64,000 nt of DNA from JAHBNG01 sp039028975 (GTDB taxonomy: Bacteria > Chloroflexota > Anaerolineae > Caldilineales > Caldilineaceae), in the NCBI GenBank assembly GCA_039028975.1, contig JBCCHB010000029.1, positions 56,598 through 120,597 on the forward strand. Direction: 5' to 3'. Shown piece by piece: positions 8,663-18,300 of the stretch. Position 1 is the first letter of the stretch; each line of letters opens with the position of its first letter. A model generated the notes under the pieces. That model saw only the letters and a program-made list of their open reading frames with translations. It was not told where the DNA came from and searched no databases. A program made the position numbers and the translations under genes.

Positions 8663-9484
8663 ATGACGAATCCACCGCTGATTGCTTGCTCCCGTATGTA
8701 TAACGTAGCGCCAGAGGTGATTGAAGCCTGGGATGCAATTTTTGCCCACATCAGCGTGGCATCAGGTGTACCACTTGAGGTGATCTACCACGCCTTTCCT
8801 CAATCTATTGAAGAGCTATGGTCCCGTCCCAGGCTGGGTTGTGTGCTGATGTGCGGATATCCCTATGCACGGGCAACGCCTCGCCCCACATTGCTGGCAT
8901 CTCCTATTCCCTCTCCAGCGCATTATGATGATAAACCCGTCTATTTTTCCCACTTGCTGGTAGCTGAAGATAGCCCGTTTCAATCTATTGAAGATACGTT
9001 TGGGCATCGCATTAGCTGGACAATTGAGAACTCTCAGTCTGGATACAATGCCGTGCGTTCATTTCTGTTACCGTACCGTACTCCCGAACGTCCCCGCCTT
9101 TACAGCGAATCGATAGGTCCAATCGGGACCTTTACAGTCGGTATAGAAGGGATTCGGAACAACGAAATCGATGTCGTACCCATTGATTCCTTTTCGTATG
9201 ATTTGATGGCCCGATATGTCCCTGACACAGTAGCTGGGACCCGTATCTTGGCTACTACGCCTGCTTCACCGTTTCCACCGCTGATCGCTGGTCATGACGT
9301 TGATCCAAGCGTGGCCGATGCACTCCGTTCAGCCATACTCCAACTTCATCATGTACCACACTTACACGAACCACTCCAACTAGTCATGATGAAACGATTT
9401 GTCGGAGCTGATTCAGCACAGTTTGAGACAACCCTGAAGCAAGCTGCGGCTGCAGAATCGGCTGGTTATCCAGTTCCAGCGTAA
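8663..9484 (+). CDS. PhnD/SsuA-type substrate-binding-domain protein without signal peptide
   Basis: A 273-residue protein of the type-2 periplasmic-binding fold, PhnD/phosphate-phosphonate branch: two lobes, with the stretch SIEDTFGHRISWTIENSQSG at about 105-125 typical of the loop where these proteins bind ligand. It has no hydrophobic signal or lipobox, so it should stay in the cytoplasm, and there are no transporter genes beside it. It may be a stand-alone sensor or enzyme-like member. Start: AAGGAG at 8651-8656 touches the ATG at 8657, while the in-frame ATG at 8663 has a proper 6-base spacing and is preferred. Confidence 0.7.
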   Translation: MTNPPLIACSRMYNVAPEVIEAWDAIFAHISVASGVPLEVIYHAFPQSIEELWSRPRLGCVLMCGYPYARATPRPTLLASPIPSPAHYDDKPVYFSHLLVAEDSPFQSIEDTFGHRISWTIENSQSGYNAVRSFLLPYRTPERPRLYSESIGPIGTFTVGIEGIRNNEIDVVPIDSFSYDLMARYVPDTVAGTRILATTPASPFPPLIAGHDVDPSVADALRSAILQLHHVPHLHEPLQLVMMKRFVGADSAQFETTLKQAAAAESAGYPVPA

Positions 9485-9597
9485 TCACAGCTTTCTCCAC
9501 TCGTTATACTCAATTCCGTTTCTAGACCACACTTTGCACTTTGGATACTCTGGCAGAGTGAATGCAAGGTGTGATTCATCTGTCCGCGGAATAGCAC

Positions 9598-10026
9598 TTA
9601 TTCCAAACCAGCAGGAGCTTGTTGCAGCGTAACGCCCATTTGCTGAAGTTGTGCGACGGTGTTCTGCAGTGCCCAAACCTCAATAATCTGCTGGTTGGCT
9701 AGCCGTAGCAAGTGCATCCCATTCCATGTAATGGTCTTGTCGGTTGGCGAAATCATATTCCATAGCATACCACTATGGGTTGCCGTTGCACGCCAACGAA
9801 CGGCGACTCGGTCTTCGGTCGCAAAGATATCCACGATGGTATAATGGATGTCGGGGAAAGCAGAGCGATTGCTCCGGTGCCACTCTTTGGCCTCCTCTAC
9901 GGTTGAGCGGCTCCCCTCATTCTCAAACGTAGGCGGCTGAAAATGGCCGATACGATCCAAATTGCCATTGTTCCATACTTCTTCTACCCACTGGCAGACT
10001 ACATCTATATTGGCTTCAGTTGACAT
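9598..10026 (-). CDS. SnoaL-like polyketide-cyclase/ester-cyclase family protein
   Basis: 142 residues with the NTF2-like alpha+beta cone pattern of SnoaL-family proteins: N-terminal helix (VVCQWVEEVWNNGNLDRI), then a region like FPDIHYTIVDIFATEDRVAV, and an alternating strand pattern ending in GMHLLRLANQQIIEVWALQN. Members are small ligand-binding or isomerase/cyclase proteins, often of unknown substrate. It stands alone on the minus strand, 62 bases beyond the stop of the MgsA-C-like gene that reads in the same direction, so the two could be co-transcribed. Confidence 0.75.
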   Translation of the reverse strand: MSTEANIDVVCQWVEEVWNNGNLDRIGHFQPPTFENEGSRSTVEEAKEWHRSNRSAFPDIHYTIVDIFATEDRVAVRWRATATHSGMLWNMISPTDKTITWNGMHLLRLANQQIIEVWALQNTVAQLQQMGVTLQQAPAGLE

Positions 10027-10088
10027 GCGATTCCCTCGGTTTGGATCAGTTGCACTTCACAGCTTCTACGTCATGCAGTGTTACGAAT

Positions 10089-10661
10089 CTAGAATTTACC
10101 TTCATCGAGCAATGCCATAATGCGATCTCGATAGGTTGTATCCCTATGGGACCATTCCGGGTCAAGCTTGGATGCTTCTTCAAAAAAGTAACGAGCGCCT
10201 CTACCTCGGGTACGCCCCTCTACAGTATGGCCATCCAATGCATAATCTGGAATTTGGGGAAGTATTCCTTCCTTTTCGATTAGATGACCGACCCAGTTAA
10301 CCATCTCGTCACTAGATCGGTCTTTCTGGCAGTTGCACAAATAGCGCACAGCATGAATGGCAAAGAGCTTGCGTTCTCCTGAATCTGGGTTCATGCTCTG
10401 TACCATTTGGTACAGGGTATGAATCATGATGGGCGCATTGGGTTCACCAAAACCGATATCCTCCACAGAGATGACATTCAAGCGGGACCACAGATAGGCT
10501 TCAAAGTCGGGTCCGCTGATGACCATTTCATAGGCGACCATTGCCGCATTTTCAGTATGGCTTCGCCGAATTTCCTTTTGGAGGGTCGAAGCAATTTGAT
10601 CGCCCGGCAGGCCGTGTATCGTCGTTCGCTCTGACCATCGTCTCTTTTTATCTTGAGCCAT
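10089..10661 (-). CDS. Stand-alone MgsA/RarA C-terminal-domain-like protein, copy 1
   Basis: 190 residues resembling only the C-terminal helical (clamp-loader-type) region of MgsA/RarA replication-associated AAA+ ATPases: LQKEIRRSHTENAAMVAYEM, then ISVEDIGFGEPNAPIMIHTL, then a basic helical block with Cys/Arg. There is no Walker A or B, so the ATPase module is absent. In full-length MgsA this region mediates oligomerisation and contacts DNA or SSB-linked partners. A near-identical layout is found at 13089-13712 on the other strand. Start: a further upstream ATG exists at 10685, but the ATG at 10661 has AGGAG six bases before it. Confidence 0.65.
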   Translation of the reverse strand: MAQDKKRRWSERTTIHGLPGDQIASTLQKEIRRSHTENAAMVAYEMVISGPDFEAYLWSRLNVISVEDIGFGEPNAPIMIHTLYQMVQSMNPDSGERKLFAIHAVRYLCNCQKDRSSDEMVNWVGHLIEKEGILPQIPDYALDGHTVEGRTRGRGARYFFEEASKLDPEWSHRDTTYRDRIMALLDEGKF

Positions 10662-10698
10662 ATTTCTCCTCGATCCGCTGGCCATCTATACATGGTAG

Positions 10699-10739
10699 AA
10701 AAAACGAACCCACAGAAAGTTTGAATTTTCTATGGGTTC
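10699..10739 (-). terminator. Rho-independent terminator of msrBA
   Basis: On the minus strand a 13-bp stem (arms 10706-10718 and 10727-10739, one mismatch, GAACCCA...TGGGTTC) with an 8-base loop is followed by GTTTTTT. It lies about 125 bases beyond the stop of msrA and shortly before the ribosome site of the 10661 gene, so it should separate the two transcription units. Confidence 0.85.
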
Positions 10740-10865
10740 TTCCAATTCGTTAAGGTCTTTTTAGGAACGAGAATTAAATAGCTTGGTCATTTGACGGGTT
10801 GACACCCGAATAAAACGCGCAGGTTATTTACGACTCATTCCTTAACGGGAGAAGGTTTGTCTTGC

Positions 10866-11375
10866 TTATGCGACAACTTCGCGGGCAGGAAGCACCCAGT
10901 CAGCACGCGGGAAATGGCAAGTATAGCCATAGGGGTAGCGTTCTAAGTAGTCTTGATGCTCTGGTTCAGCTTCCCAGAAGTCGCCCACCGGCTTTACCTC
11001 GGTTACCACCTTACCTGGCCACAAGCCCGAGGCTTCAACATCCTGAATGGTCTGTAGAGCCTCTTGATGTTGCGCTTCGTCTACGTAGTAGATTCCCGAG
11101 CGGTAAGAGAGGCCGACATCGTTGCCTTGGCGGTTAAGGGTGGTTGGATCATGAATCTGGAAGAAAAATGCTAAGACGTCACGATAGCTGGTCACTTCGT
11201 TATCAAACCAAATTTCAATCCCCTCAGCATGGGTGCCATGATTGCGATAGGTGGCGAATTTCACATCCCCTCCAGTATACCCCACACGGGTCTCTAGAAT
11301 ACCAGGCTGCTTGCGGATCAAGTCCTGCATTCCCCAAAAACATCCACCTGCTAAAACAGCTCGTTCCCTAGTCAT
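10866..11375 (-). CDS. msrA: Peptide methionine-(S)-sulfoxide reductase MsrA
   Basis: 169 residues, the usual length for MsrA. The signature GGCFWG at 10-15 holds the catalytic Cys12, followed by the conserved VGYTGGD block at about 32-38, HAEGIEIWFD and the HDPTTLNRQGNDVG block. MsrA uses thioredoxin-type reductants to repair the S-epimer of methionine sulfoxide in proteins and free methionine. It lies three bases downstream of msrB, so the pair covers both epimers. A terminator follows at 10699-10739. Confidence 0.95.
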   Translation of the reverse strand: MTRERAVLAGGCFWGMQDLIRKQPGILETRVGYTGGDVKFATYRNHGTHAEGIEIWFDNEVTSYRDVLAFFFQIHDPTTLNRQGNDVGLSYRSGIYYVDEAQHQEALQTIQDVEASGLWPGKVVTEVKPVGDFWEAEPEHQDYLERYPYGYTCHFPRADWVLPAREVVA

Positions 11376-11378
11376 AAA

Positions 11379-11825
11379 TTAGATCTCCTCTACTTGATTT
11401 AGATAATCGCCATATCCTTGCGCCACCATGTCATCTTTGTGAACAAAACGCAAAGAGGCTGAATTGATGCAGTAACGCAATCCGCCTCGGTCAGGCGGAC
11501 CATCGGGGAAGACATGACCCAAGTGGCTATTGCCATGGGCTGAGCGCACCTCAGTACGAATCATGCCGTGGGACATATCGCGAAGTTCGTTAATATAGGC
11601 TGGCACGATCGGTTTTGTAAAGCTTGGCCAGCCACAACCACTCTCATATTTGTCTGATGAGGCAAAGAGTGGCTCCCCCGAAACAATGTCGACGTAGATA
11701 CCCGGGTCCTTATTACCAAGGTATTCACCAGTGCCGGGAAGTTCCGTACCGCTTTGCTGCGTGACACGGTACTGCTCCGGCGTTAGCTGAGCAATTGCTT
11801 CATCGGTCTTCTTGTATTCTGCCAT
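11379..11825 (-). CDS. msrB: Peptide methionine-(R)-sulfoxide reductase MsrB (non-zinc type)
   Basis: 148 residues with the MsrB signatures SGCGWPSFTKPI (Cys64) and RYCINSASLRF, where Cys119 is the catalytic residue. The two CxxC pairs that bind zinc in many MsrB proteins are missing (GIYVDIVSGEPLF replaces the first), so this is a zinc-free form. The start ATG at 11825 is preceded by GGGAGAATTAA. First gene of the msrB-msrA operon; the 650-base spacer upstream contains a family B repeat. Confidence 0.95.
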   Translation of the reverse strand: MAEYKKTDEAIAQLTPEQYRVTQQSGTELPGTGEYLGNKDPGIYVDIVSGEPLFASSDKYESGCGWPSFTKPIVPAYINELRDMSHGMIRTEVRSAHGNSHLGHVFPDGPPDRGGLRYCINSASLRFVHKDDMVAQGYGDYLNQVEEI

Positions 11826-11913
11826 TTAATTCTCCCAATATCATTTGGTTGAAATCCAATACACGCCTATCCTGAAACCCATTCTGAACCAACAGCTTCC
11901 AGAAACGGTGAAG

Positions 11914-12034
11914 ATACATATACTTTGCCAGAAAAGCCTTGTCGTAACTATTGACCACTCCGCTTCGGGGCATCATGAAAAGGGAAGAGATCCCTACCTT
12001 CATGGGAACAAGCTTTTTCCGGCCATTTATACAT
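11914..12034 (+). repeat. Family B palindromic repeat, copy 2
   Basis: About 120 bp with the same word order as 8540-8650: ATACTTTGCCAGAAAAGCCTTG at the start and GGGAACAAGCTTTTTCCGGCC at the end, with TIR-like ends that are near reverse complements. The rest of the 11826-12483 spacer shows no gene I can support; it presumably also holds the promoters of msrBA and of the RidA gene. Confidence 0.6.
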
Positions 12035-12483
12035 GTTCGGATCATGCCGTACATAAGTCTATCATTTTTGTCTTTGATTTGCATTAGCAATTCGTTAGCT
12101 TCCCATAAGAACAGCCATACTCTGTCCCCGGGTATCAGTGAACTACAGCATTGATACAAAAACGCAATTCTGTAAGAGTCGCACAGAGCGTGCGCCCTGG
12201 ACTGTCGCGTGTGACTTTTGCGCTGTTGCCCAAAAACATTGTTTAATTGCATGCAGCATACCTACGATGTTTTATAACAGATCTGCCCTTACTGACGCAA
12301 GTGGTAGAGATTGCAGATGCATTTCTCTTCCGGCTCTCAAGATTTAGGCATATTCCCGCAACGGGTGATATTGGTAGAGTAGGCTGTTACAGATGGAGGC
12401 AGGTTGCATAGTGTGGCCCATATTGGTACACTTATGCCCTTTCAAGAAAGTGAATTCCCTCCCAATTAACTTAGGAGAACAAC

Positions 12484-12840
12484 ATGGCAATTACACGCAA
12501 ACATACGACGGCTCGCGCCAGTGGGATAGTCATCAACAATGGTACGGTCTACTTAGCCGGACAAGTGGCCGAAGACGTTACCGAAGATGTGCAAGGTCAG
12601 ACGCGCTCAACGCTGGCAAAGATTGATAAGTTACTGGCTGAAGCAGGGAGTGATAAAGAGCATCTATTGTCCGCAACCATTTACCTACGCGACATTGCCA
12701 ATCATTTTGCCTTGATGAATGAAGTGTGGAATGGATGGGTGCCAGAGGGTCATGCGCCAGCACGAGCATGTGTTCAAGCCCACATGGCGCGGCCTGCACT
12801 CTTAGTAGAAATTTCGATTGTTGCAGCAGTTGCTGAATAG
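12484..12840 (+). CDS. RidA/YjgF-family protein
   Basis: 118 residues of the RidA (YER057c/UK114) family, small trimeric proteins, many of which hydrolyse reactive enamine/imine intermediates made by PLP enzymes. The family's C-terminal block GHAPARACVQAHMARPALLVEI carries the arginine and glutamate used in the active members. N-terminal strands (GIVINNGTVYLAGQVAED) also match. TTAGGAGAACAAC gives a good ribosome site. Not adjacent to an obvious PLP enzyme here. Confidence 0.9.
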   Translation: MAITRKHTTARASGIVINNGTVYLAGQVAEDVTEDVQGQTRSTLAKIDKLLAEAGSDKEHLLSATIYLRDIANHFALMNEVWNGWVPEGHAPARACVQAHMARPALLVEISIVAAVAE

Positions 12841-12872
12841 CAGAGAAGATTAAAGGAAGGATGAAATAGAAT

Positions 12873-13015
12873 AAAGATTAGGAGATTGCGCAGATTCTTA
12901 ATCTTTCTAATCTTTTCAGGCTCTTTGGGATTTCATTTGGTTGGCAACTTTATTGAACAAGGATTTTAAAGATTACGAAGATTTTTCTCTTCTAATCTTA
13001 AAAATCTAGCTAATC
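12873..13015. repeat. AGATT-rich imperfect palindromic spacer
   Basis: A run of AGATTA/TAATCT-type words (for instance AAAGATTACGAAGATTTTT then TTCTAATCTTAAAAATCT) that can fold into long imperfect stems. It resembles other palindromic A/T-rich spacers in this window (21835-21873, 53594-53751, 57718-57905). Nothing else is visible between the RidA gene and the gene at 13089. Confidence 0.4.
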
Positions 13016-13088
13016 CCTGTTCATTTTTTCTGTCAACCTCGTAAGATCCGGTTGAATCTCTTTTCATCTTTGTTATTTTCGGGGCAGA

Positions 13089-13712
13089 ATGATGAGCAAA
13101 TTTATGTCATATGATCCGTGGCAGAAAGTCACAACAAGAAATGGAATTCAAGGGGATTTAGTCATCTCGGGGTTGCAAAAATCAATACGTCGAGGGCTAA
13201 CCGAAGAGGCCGTGACCTTTGCCTATGAAATGTACATTACTAGTGAGCAATTTGAAGACAAGCTGTGGCGACGTCTACAAGCGATCTCGGTTGAGGATGT
13301 TGGCTTCGGCGACTTGAGTGCGCCGGTCTTGATCAACGCGCTGAACCAGATGAGGCAGAACTTTCCCTACGCAGACGGAGATCGCACGATCTTCTTTGTC
13401 CATGCCATTCGGTATCTGGCCGCAGCCCAGAAAGACCGAACAAGCGATAACTTGAAGAATATTGTCAAAACTGAATTTGCTTACGGACGCATACCAGACA
13501 TTCCGGATTTTGCACTAGACATGCACACAGAACAGGGACGGAGCATGGGGCGCGACTTTAAGCATTTTTTGGAGGAAGGCAGTCGGGTAGAGAATGAACT
13601 GACGGTAGATGAGAACTACAGATCCAGGCTGCTGGCGCTGCTCGACAAAATTGAGCAAGAAGAGCCAGAGATGGTCGAAAATGCGTTTGTTTACAATGGT
13701 TGGCAAGCGTAG
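13089..13712 (+). CDS. Stand-alone MgsA/RarA C-terminal-domain-like protein, copy 2
   Basis: 207 residues, clearly a paralogue of the protein at 10089-10661. Shared blocks are LVISGLQKSIRRGLTEEAV, AISVEDVGFGDLSAPVLINA, FFVHAIRYLAAAQKDRTSD and IPDIPDFALDMHTEQGRSMG. It again covers only the C-terminal region of MgsA/RarA-type AAA+ proteins and lacks an ATPase domain. The IP(D/Q)IPD(F/Y)ALD-H block is conserved between the two and is therefore likely functional. Start taken at ATG 13089 with a second ATG three bases on. It converges with the VOC gene across a hairpin. Confidence 0.65.
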   Translation: MMSKFMSYDPWQKVTTRNGIQGDLVISGLQKSIRRGLTEEAVTFAYEMYITSEQFEDKLWRRLQAISVEDVGFGDLSAPVLINALNQMRQNFPYADGDRTIFFVHAIRYLAAAQKDRTSDNLKNIVKTEFAYGRIPDIPDFALDMHTEQGRSMGRDFKHFLEEGSRVENELTVDENYRSRLLALLDKIEQEEPEMVENAFVYNGWQA

Positions 13713-13742
13713 GGTAAATTCAGCTCCGTTTGAGAACTTTAT

Positions 13743-13772
13743 CGTAAGGGTTTGATAGTTCAAACCCTTACG
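13743..13772. terminator. Hairpin between convergent genes
   Basis: A perfect 13-bp stem, CGTAAGGGTTTGA with its complement, around a 4-base loop. It sits between two converging genes and could stop transcription from either side, though a clear U-run is missing. Just before it, AATTCAGCTCCGTTTGAGAA (13719-13738) is the left end of a family A repeat. Confidence 0.5.
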
Positions 13773-13803
13773 AAGAACTGTGTACCGCCTATTGCAATAA
13801 ATG

Positions 13804-14205
13804 CTACTCAAATACCAACATCCATTGAATGCCATATTTATCGGCAAACATACCAAAACTTCCCCCGCTTGGGGTATCTGCGAGGGGCATCATGACCTCA
13901 CCACCTACCGAGAGCTTATCATAGGCATCACTCATCTCTTCCTTATCTGAAAATTGGGTAAAGAGGGAAAAATTGCTGCCGAAGATAGTTTCATTGGAGG
14001 GTAAATTGTCTGATGCCCTAATGGAGATCCCTTCGGCGCGCATTTCGGAATTAAAGATCAGGTGGGCTGCCTCTTCAGGTACATCCATGGGCGAATCGGC
14101 CAAGGTATCCATCAATGTCATTTCGCCGTTCAAACAGTCGCGGTAAAACTCCATGGCCTCGCGACAATTACCAGTAAAAATGAGATAGGGTTGTAGTTGT
14201 TTCAT
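13804..14205 (-). CDS. PhnB-like VOC (glyoxalase-fold) protein
   Basis: 133 residues of the PhnB-type branch of the vicinal-oxygen-chelate superfamily: LIFTGNCREAMEFYRDCLNG at the N terminus and GGSFGMFADKYGIQWMLVFE at the C terminus are the family's hallmark ends. Function in this group is usually unknown; the fold can bind a metal or small ligand such as a drug. The ATG at 14205 has AAAGGA about six bases upstream and is preferred to the ATG at 14277. It follows the SRPBCC gene on the same strand; the ArsR-SRPBCC-VOC trio recurs in bacteria and probably forms one regulated unit. Confidence 0.85.
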   Translation of the reverse strand: MKQLQPYLIFTGNCREAMEFYRDCLNGEMTLMDTLADSPMDVPEEAAHLIFNSEMRAEGISIRASDNLPSNETIFGSNFSLFTQFSDKEEMSDAYDKLSVGGEVMMPLADTPSGGSFGMFADKYGIQWMLVFE

Positions 14206-14282
14206 CTTTTTTCCTTTAGCAGCGGGAATGAAATTACTTGAAAAGTTGATGGGGTAAAACCCGATTGAAACGTGCAATGTAT

Positions 14283-14726
14283 TTACAGAGCACCCCTTGA
14301 TTGTAACTGCTCTTCAAGCCGCTCCAACGTTTTTGTCCAGTTTGTTTGGAACATGGGCATCATATCAGCAGCAGGGATGCCATGATGGATTAGACGGACT
14401 TCGGTCTGCTTTCCTAACTCAATGAACTCAAACGTGATGAGCGTTGCATCTAGCCCCTCCCACTGATTGGTCATCACAATCCGTTGAGGGATGATCAACT
14501 CCTTAATGGTGCCGGTGATGACAATTCGCTGATTCTTACTCCCTCGCACCTGCCACCGACAGGAACCGCCTACACGCAAATCGATCTCAACAGACTCGGC
14601 TGTTGTGCCAGGAGGCACCCACCATGTCTTGACTAGTTCTGGTTGAGTAAAATAATCGAAGACGACTGGACGCGGTGCATCAAAAATGCGCGTCATGTGC
14701 AAGGTGTGTTTTGTCTCACGACTCAT
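14283..14726 (-). CDS. SRPBCC/AHSA1-like (START-fold) protein
   Basis: 147 residues of the AHSA1-like SRPBCC family: the N-terminal block TRIFDAPRPVVFDYFTQPEL, then WWVPPGTTAESVEIDLRVGG, and the C-terminal helix (WTKTLERLEEQLQSR). These form a deep hydrophobic pocket and are small ligand-binding proteins of mostly unknown role. Its ATG overlaps the stop of the ArsR gene by four bases, so translation is coupled to the repressor. Confidence 0.9.
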   Translation of the reverse strand: MSRETKHTLHMTRIFDAPRPVVFDYFTQPELVKTWWVPPGTTAESVEIDLRVGGSCRWQVRGSKNQRIVITGTIKELIIPQRIVMTNQWEGLDATLITFEFIELGKQTEVRLIHHGIPAADMMPMFQTNWTKTLERLEEQLQSRGAL

Positions 14727-15064
14727 TCTGTTCCCTCTGACTGTTTCGTCCTCTGCTTTAGCTGTTCATCCAGCGCATCGAACTGCTGATTCCACATTTG
14801 GCGATATTGCTCAATCCACACTGATGCATCTTCAAACCCTTCTGAGCGAATTGAGCAGATCCACTGCTGCTGATTGCGTACACGCTCAATCAATCCAGCA
14901 TTCTCTAATATTTTAAGATGGCGCGAGATGGCTGGCGGTGATATAGAAAACGGGCGATTCAATTCGCCAACATTGGCCGGCCCTTGAAGAAGCCTTTCCA
15001 GAATTGCTAAGCGAGTTGAATCGCCTAGGGCAGCAAAAGTTTGAGGTAGGGTATTAGCAGACAT
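14723..15064 (-). CDS. ArsR-family winged-helix repressor
   Basis: 113 residues of the ArsR/SmtB family. The helix-turn-helix is in the middle: SISPPAISRHLKILENAGLI. No obvious Cys ladder for arsenic or metal binding is present in the recognition helix, so it likely responds to something else or acts through its partner. It is the first gene of an operon with the SRPBCC gene (4-base overlap) and the VOC gene. A matching palindrome upstream (15082-15122) suggests autoregulation. Confidence 0.9.
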   Translation of the reverse strand: MSANTLPQTFAALGDSTRLAILERLLQGPANVGELNRPFSISPPAISRHLKILENAGLIERVRNQQQWICSIRSEGFEDASVWIEQYRQMWNQQFDALDEQLKQRTKQSEGTE

Positions 15065-15081
15065 TACTATTTTATCAATTC

Positions 15082-15122
15082 GTTAATTAACAAAAACAAA
15101 AATTAACAAAAATGTTAATTAA
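15082..15122. promoter_or_regulatory. Paired TTAATTAAC inverted repeats, candidate ArsR operator
   Basis: GTTAATTAAC at 15082-15091 (itself palindromic) and GTTAATTAA at 15114-15122, 32 bases apart, lie just upstream of the ArsR start at 15064. The spacing (about three helical turns) fits two operator sites on one DNA face. Confidence 0.55.
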
Positions 15123-15362
15123 AGAAAGGATAGCGCGAAATCCCCCATTAGTCAAATTGCGCGAATGAACTTTCATCAACGGACCAGGGATTCCAAATTC
15201 CGTGTGGTAAACTATCGTCAGTCGTTAAACGTGTAATGGGCTACACATGGTAAAGGATGACAGAACCGTTACTTAATAGAAGAGCCAAGCGTCTTTAAGA
15301 ATATATCCAATACACCTCTTTTTTATTTACCATAGTCTACAGAAAACATATAGGAAGCTTTT

Positions 15363-18300
15363 ATGCATCTGATCATCAATCGCAATGTTCGCCCCATTCT
15401 TATCAGCATGTGCTTTAGCCTCTTTTTTGTTCTTGGCTTACTCGCCGTTCATGTTGTTTCGGCGGCAACGTCATACGCCCCTATAGAGGAACAGGCACCA
15501 GCACCAGAGGCTCAAGATGACGACTTTTGTGTTGCAACGTATGATAACGGTACTAGCCATTGGGTCGGGCCAAATTCAGAAGTGATTCAATATGCAATTC
15601 GTGACCTCGAGCCGTTGAGCGACACCGTGCTTGTCGGTGGTGTCTGCTCCGGTGTCTCGAACATCCTCGGCATGACACAAACCATCTACATTAGCCGTTC
15701 CCTGAATCTGATCGGTGGCTATACACCAGAAGGCTTTGAAGTATCTCTACCCAACGTAACCGTAATTGACGCCGGTTGCCGGGGGCGCGCACTAGTCATC
15801 GACGGCGACATTGACGTCACCCTAGAAAATTTCGACATTGTCTGTGGTAATGCAGGCGGACTCAATGGTCCCATTGCTGAAAATATGGGTAACGGTGGCG
15901 GACTGCTTATCAATGGGGCTAATGTTGTCCTGACGAATACACGCATTTACAGCAGTTCCGCAGATAATGGTGGTGGTGCCTTTGTCGGCAGCACGCTGAC
16001 GCTTGGTGTCGGTTCAGTTGTTAGCAATAACGTAGCCTTCAACGGGGGGGGCGTCTATGTCAACTCTACTGCTGCAACGAGCGCGCTCATTCTGGATGGC
16101 GGTGAAATCATCAGCAATTTCGCCATTATTGATGGTGGAGGTGTTTACATCGATGATGTGACGGCTGTCTATACGCAGACCAGCGGCATCATTGGATACA
16201 ATCAAGCAGTTCGTGACGGTGGCGGTCTTTACGTGAAGGAAGGGCAAACGACATTGCTGGGTGGCCAGGTCATTTCAAATACGGCCTTGGAATTTGAGGG
16301 AGGCGGGATTTATATGGATACGATTACCGGCACCCTCTTTATCAGCAATACCCAAATTCTCTACAATAGTGCTGACTTGGACGACGGCGGCGGTATCACG
16401 ACCAAAGGCGGAATGACCCTAATCAACAGCGAGGTTGCCCACAATTTCGCATTTTGGGTGGGCGGCGGCATCGACAATGATGACATGGGAAAGACGCTAA
16501 TTGTCGACAGCTATATCCATCACAATATTGGTGAAGAAGAAGGGGGCGGCATTGACTCAGATGCACCGTTAGAGATTCGTAACACGCGAATCATCTCCAA
16601 CGAGACGACATATGTAGGTCCCGATGGCGGTGGCGGCATCCATTCGAGCGATCGGCTCACCATTACGGGTAGCGTAATTGACAACAACCGCACTGTCGGT
16701 CGCGGTGGTGGCCTTTACCTAACTGGCGGACTTACTGAAACAGTGCTGATTAGCGATACCCAAATTACCAACAACTTTGCCGTCGGCGATGGTGGTGGCC
16801 TGCGCAGTCGGACAACCTTGACTGTGATTAGCAGCACAATTGCCTCCAATACCTCCATGGAAGATGGCGGTGGTATCGATGAAGATGGGAGTACTGTCAC
16901 CATTCGAGACAGTCTGATTCAATTTAACTCAGCCGTAGAAGACGGTGGCGGTATTGAGATCAATACAGAACTGACGATTGAGAACAGTACGGTTTACTCA
17001 AACGTCGCATCCTACATGGGGGGCGGCATTTGGAGCGAAGGCCAGATAACCATCACACAATCCATCATTTCCAACAATGAGGTGATTACGCCCACAGGTG
17101 CAGGTGGAGGAGTGGCCAATGTATATGGCGGCCAGCTTACATTGGTTGATAGCCAAATTCGCGATAACAGTGCTGATAATGGTGGTGGTATCAGCAATTT
17201 CGATGCATCCATGACTATTGATGGCAGTGAAGTGGGCAATAACCAAGCGGCTTTCGGTGCTGGACTTTACAATAGCGCTATAAGTGGGACACTTTCCATA
17301 ACCAATACCACTATCAGCGGGAACAATGCCTCTAGCGAAACTGGCGGGATACGGAACAGCGCGTTCAATGGCATTCAAGGTGTTTACGCCTATACAGAAG
17401 CTGGCATGATCAACCTGTTTCATGTTACGCTCAATGAGAATGTCTCAGCCAATGCTATGGACCACAATGTCCTTAACAGCGATGGTGGAACAATCAATAT
17501 CGAGAGGTCGATTCTCTCTGTTACCAGCGGCGCCAACTGTTTTAACGGCACGTCTTTCTTCAATTCATTGGGTGGCAACATATACAGCGATATGAGTTGT
17601 GGCACGGCGGACCCAACTGATCTAACGGTCACCAATCCGCTGCTTATGCCACTCGCTGATAATGGGGGACCGTTGTTGCCCAACGGTACAGCACCCCGCA
17701 CGCATGCCCTAGATCCAGTAAGCCCGGCGGTTGACTTTGTAAGCTGTGAACTTACGGTCGATCAGCGCAACGAGCCGCGCCCAGGCTCAACAATTCAATG
17801 CGATAGTGGCTCCTACGAAGCCCAAGAAATCGCGGTGGACGTGAGCATTGAGAAGACAGTTTCACCCGCGATAGCCAAACCTGGTGAGACTATTACCTAT
17901 ACCATCGCCTTCAGCAACACGGGCAACGCCAATGCACAGAATTTGGCAATTACCGACTTGATTCCGGCCGAAATCAGCGTCAGCGCGGTCGTCAGCAGCG
18001 GCGTGAATATTACCCAGACCGGCACAGCACCCTACCAGTGGACCGTCAGTCAACTAGGTTTAGCGGATAGTGGAATTATCACTGTAACGGGGATGATCAG
18101 TCCGGATCTGACTGCAGACTTAACCATTCTCAACACGGCTGCTATCACGGCCACCAATGACTTCACGGCAACGAACAATAGCTCGCTTGCATCATTATCG
18201 GTGGCTCTGCCCCGTGTGCAACTTGACAGCTCGACCTATGTCGTGAATGAAGGCGTTGGCACAGCCACTGTCACCGTCACGCTGGATATGGCCAACTCTT

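Noticed and set aside
15890..17300. CRISPR- or microsatellite-like GGTGGCGG periodicity
   Set aside because: Spacing varies and follows codons of the beta-helix turns; it is a protein repeat, not a DNA array.
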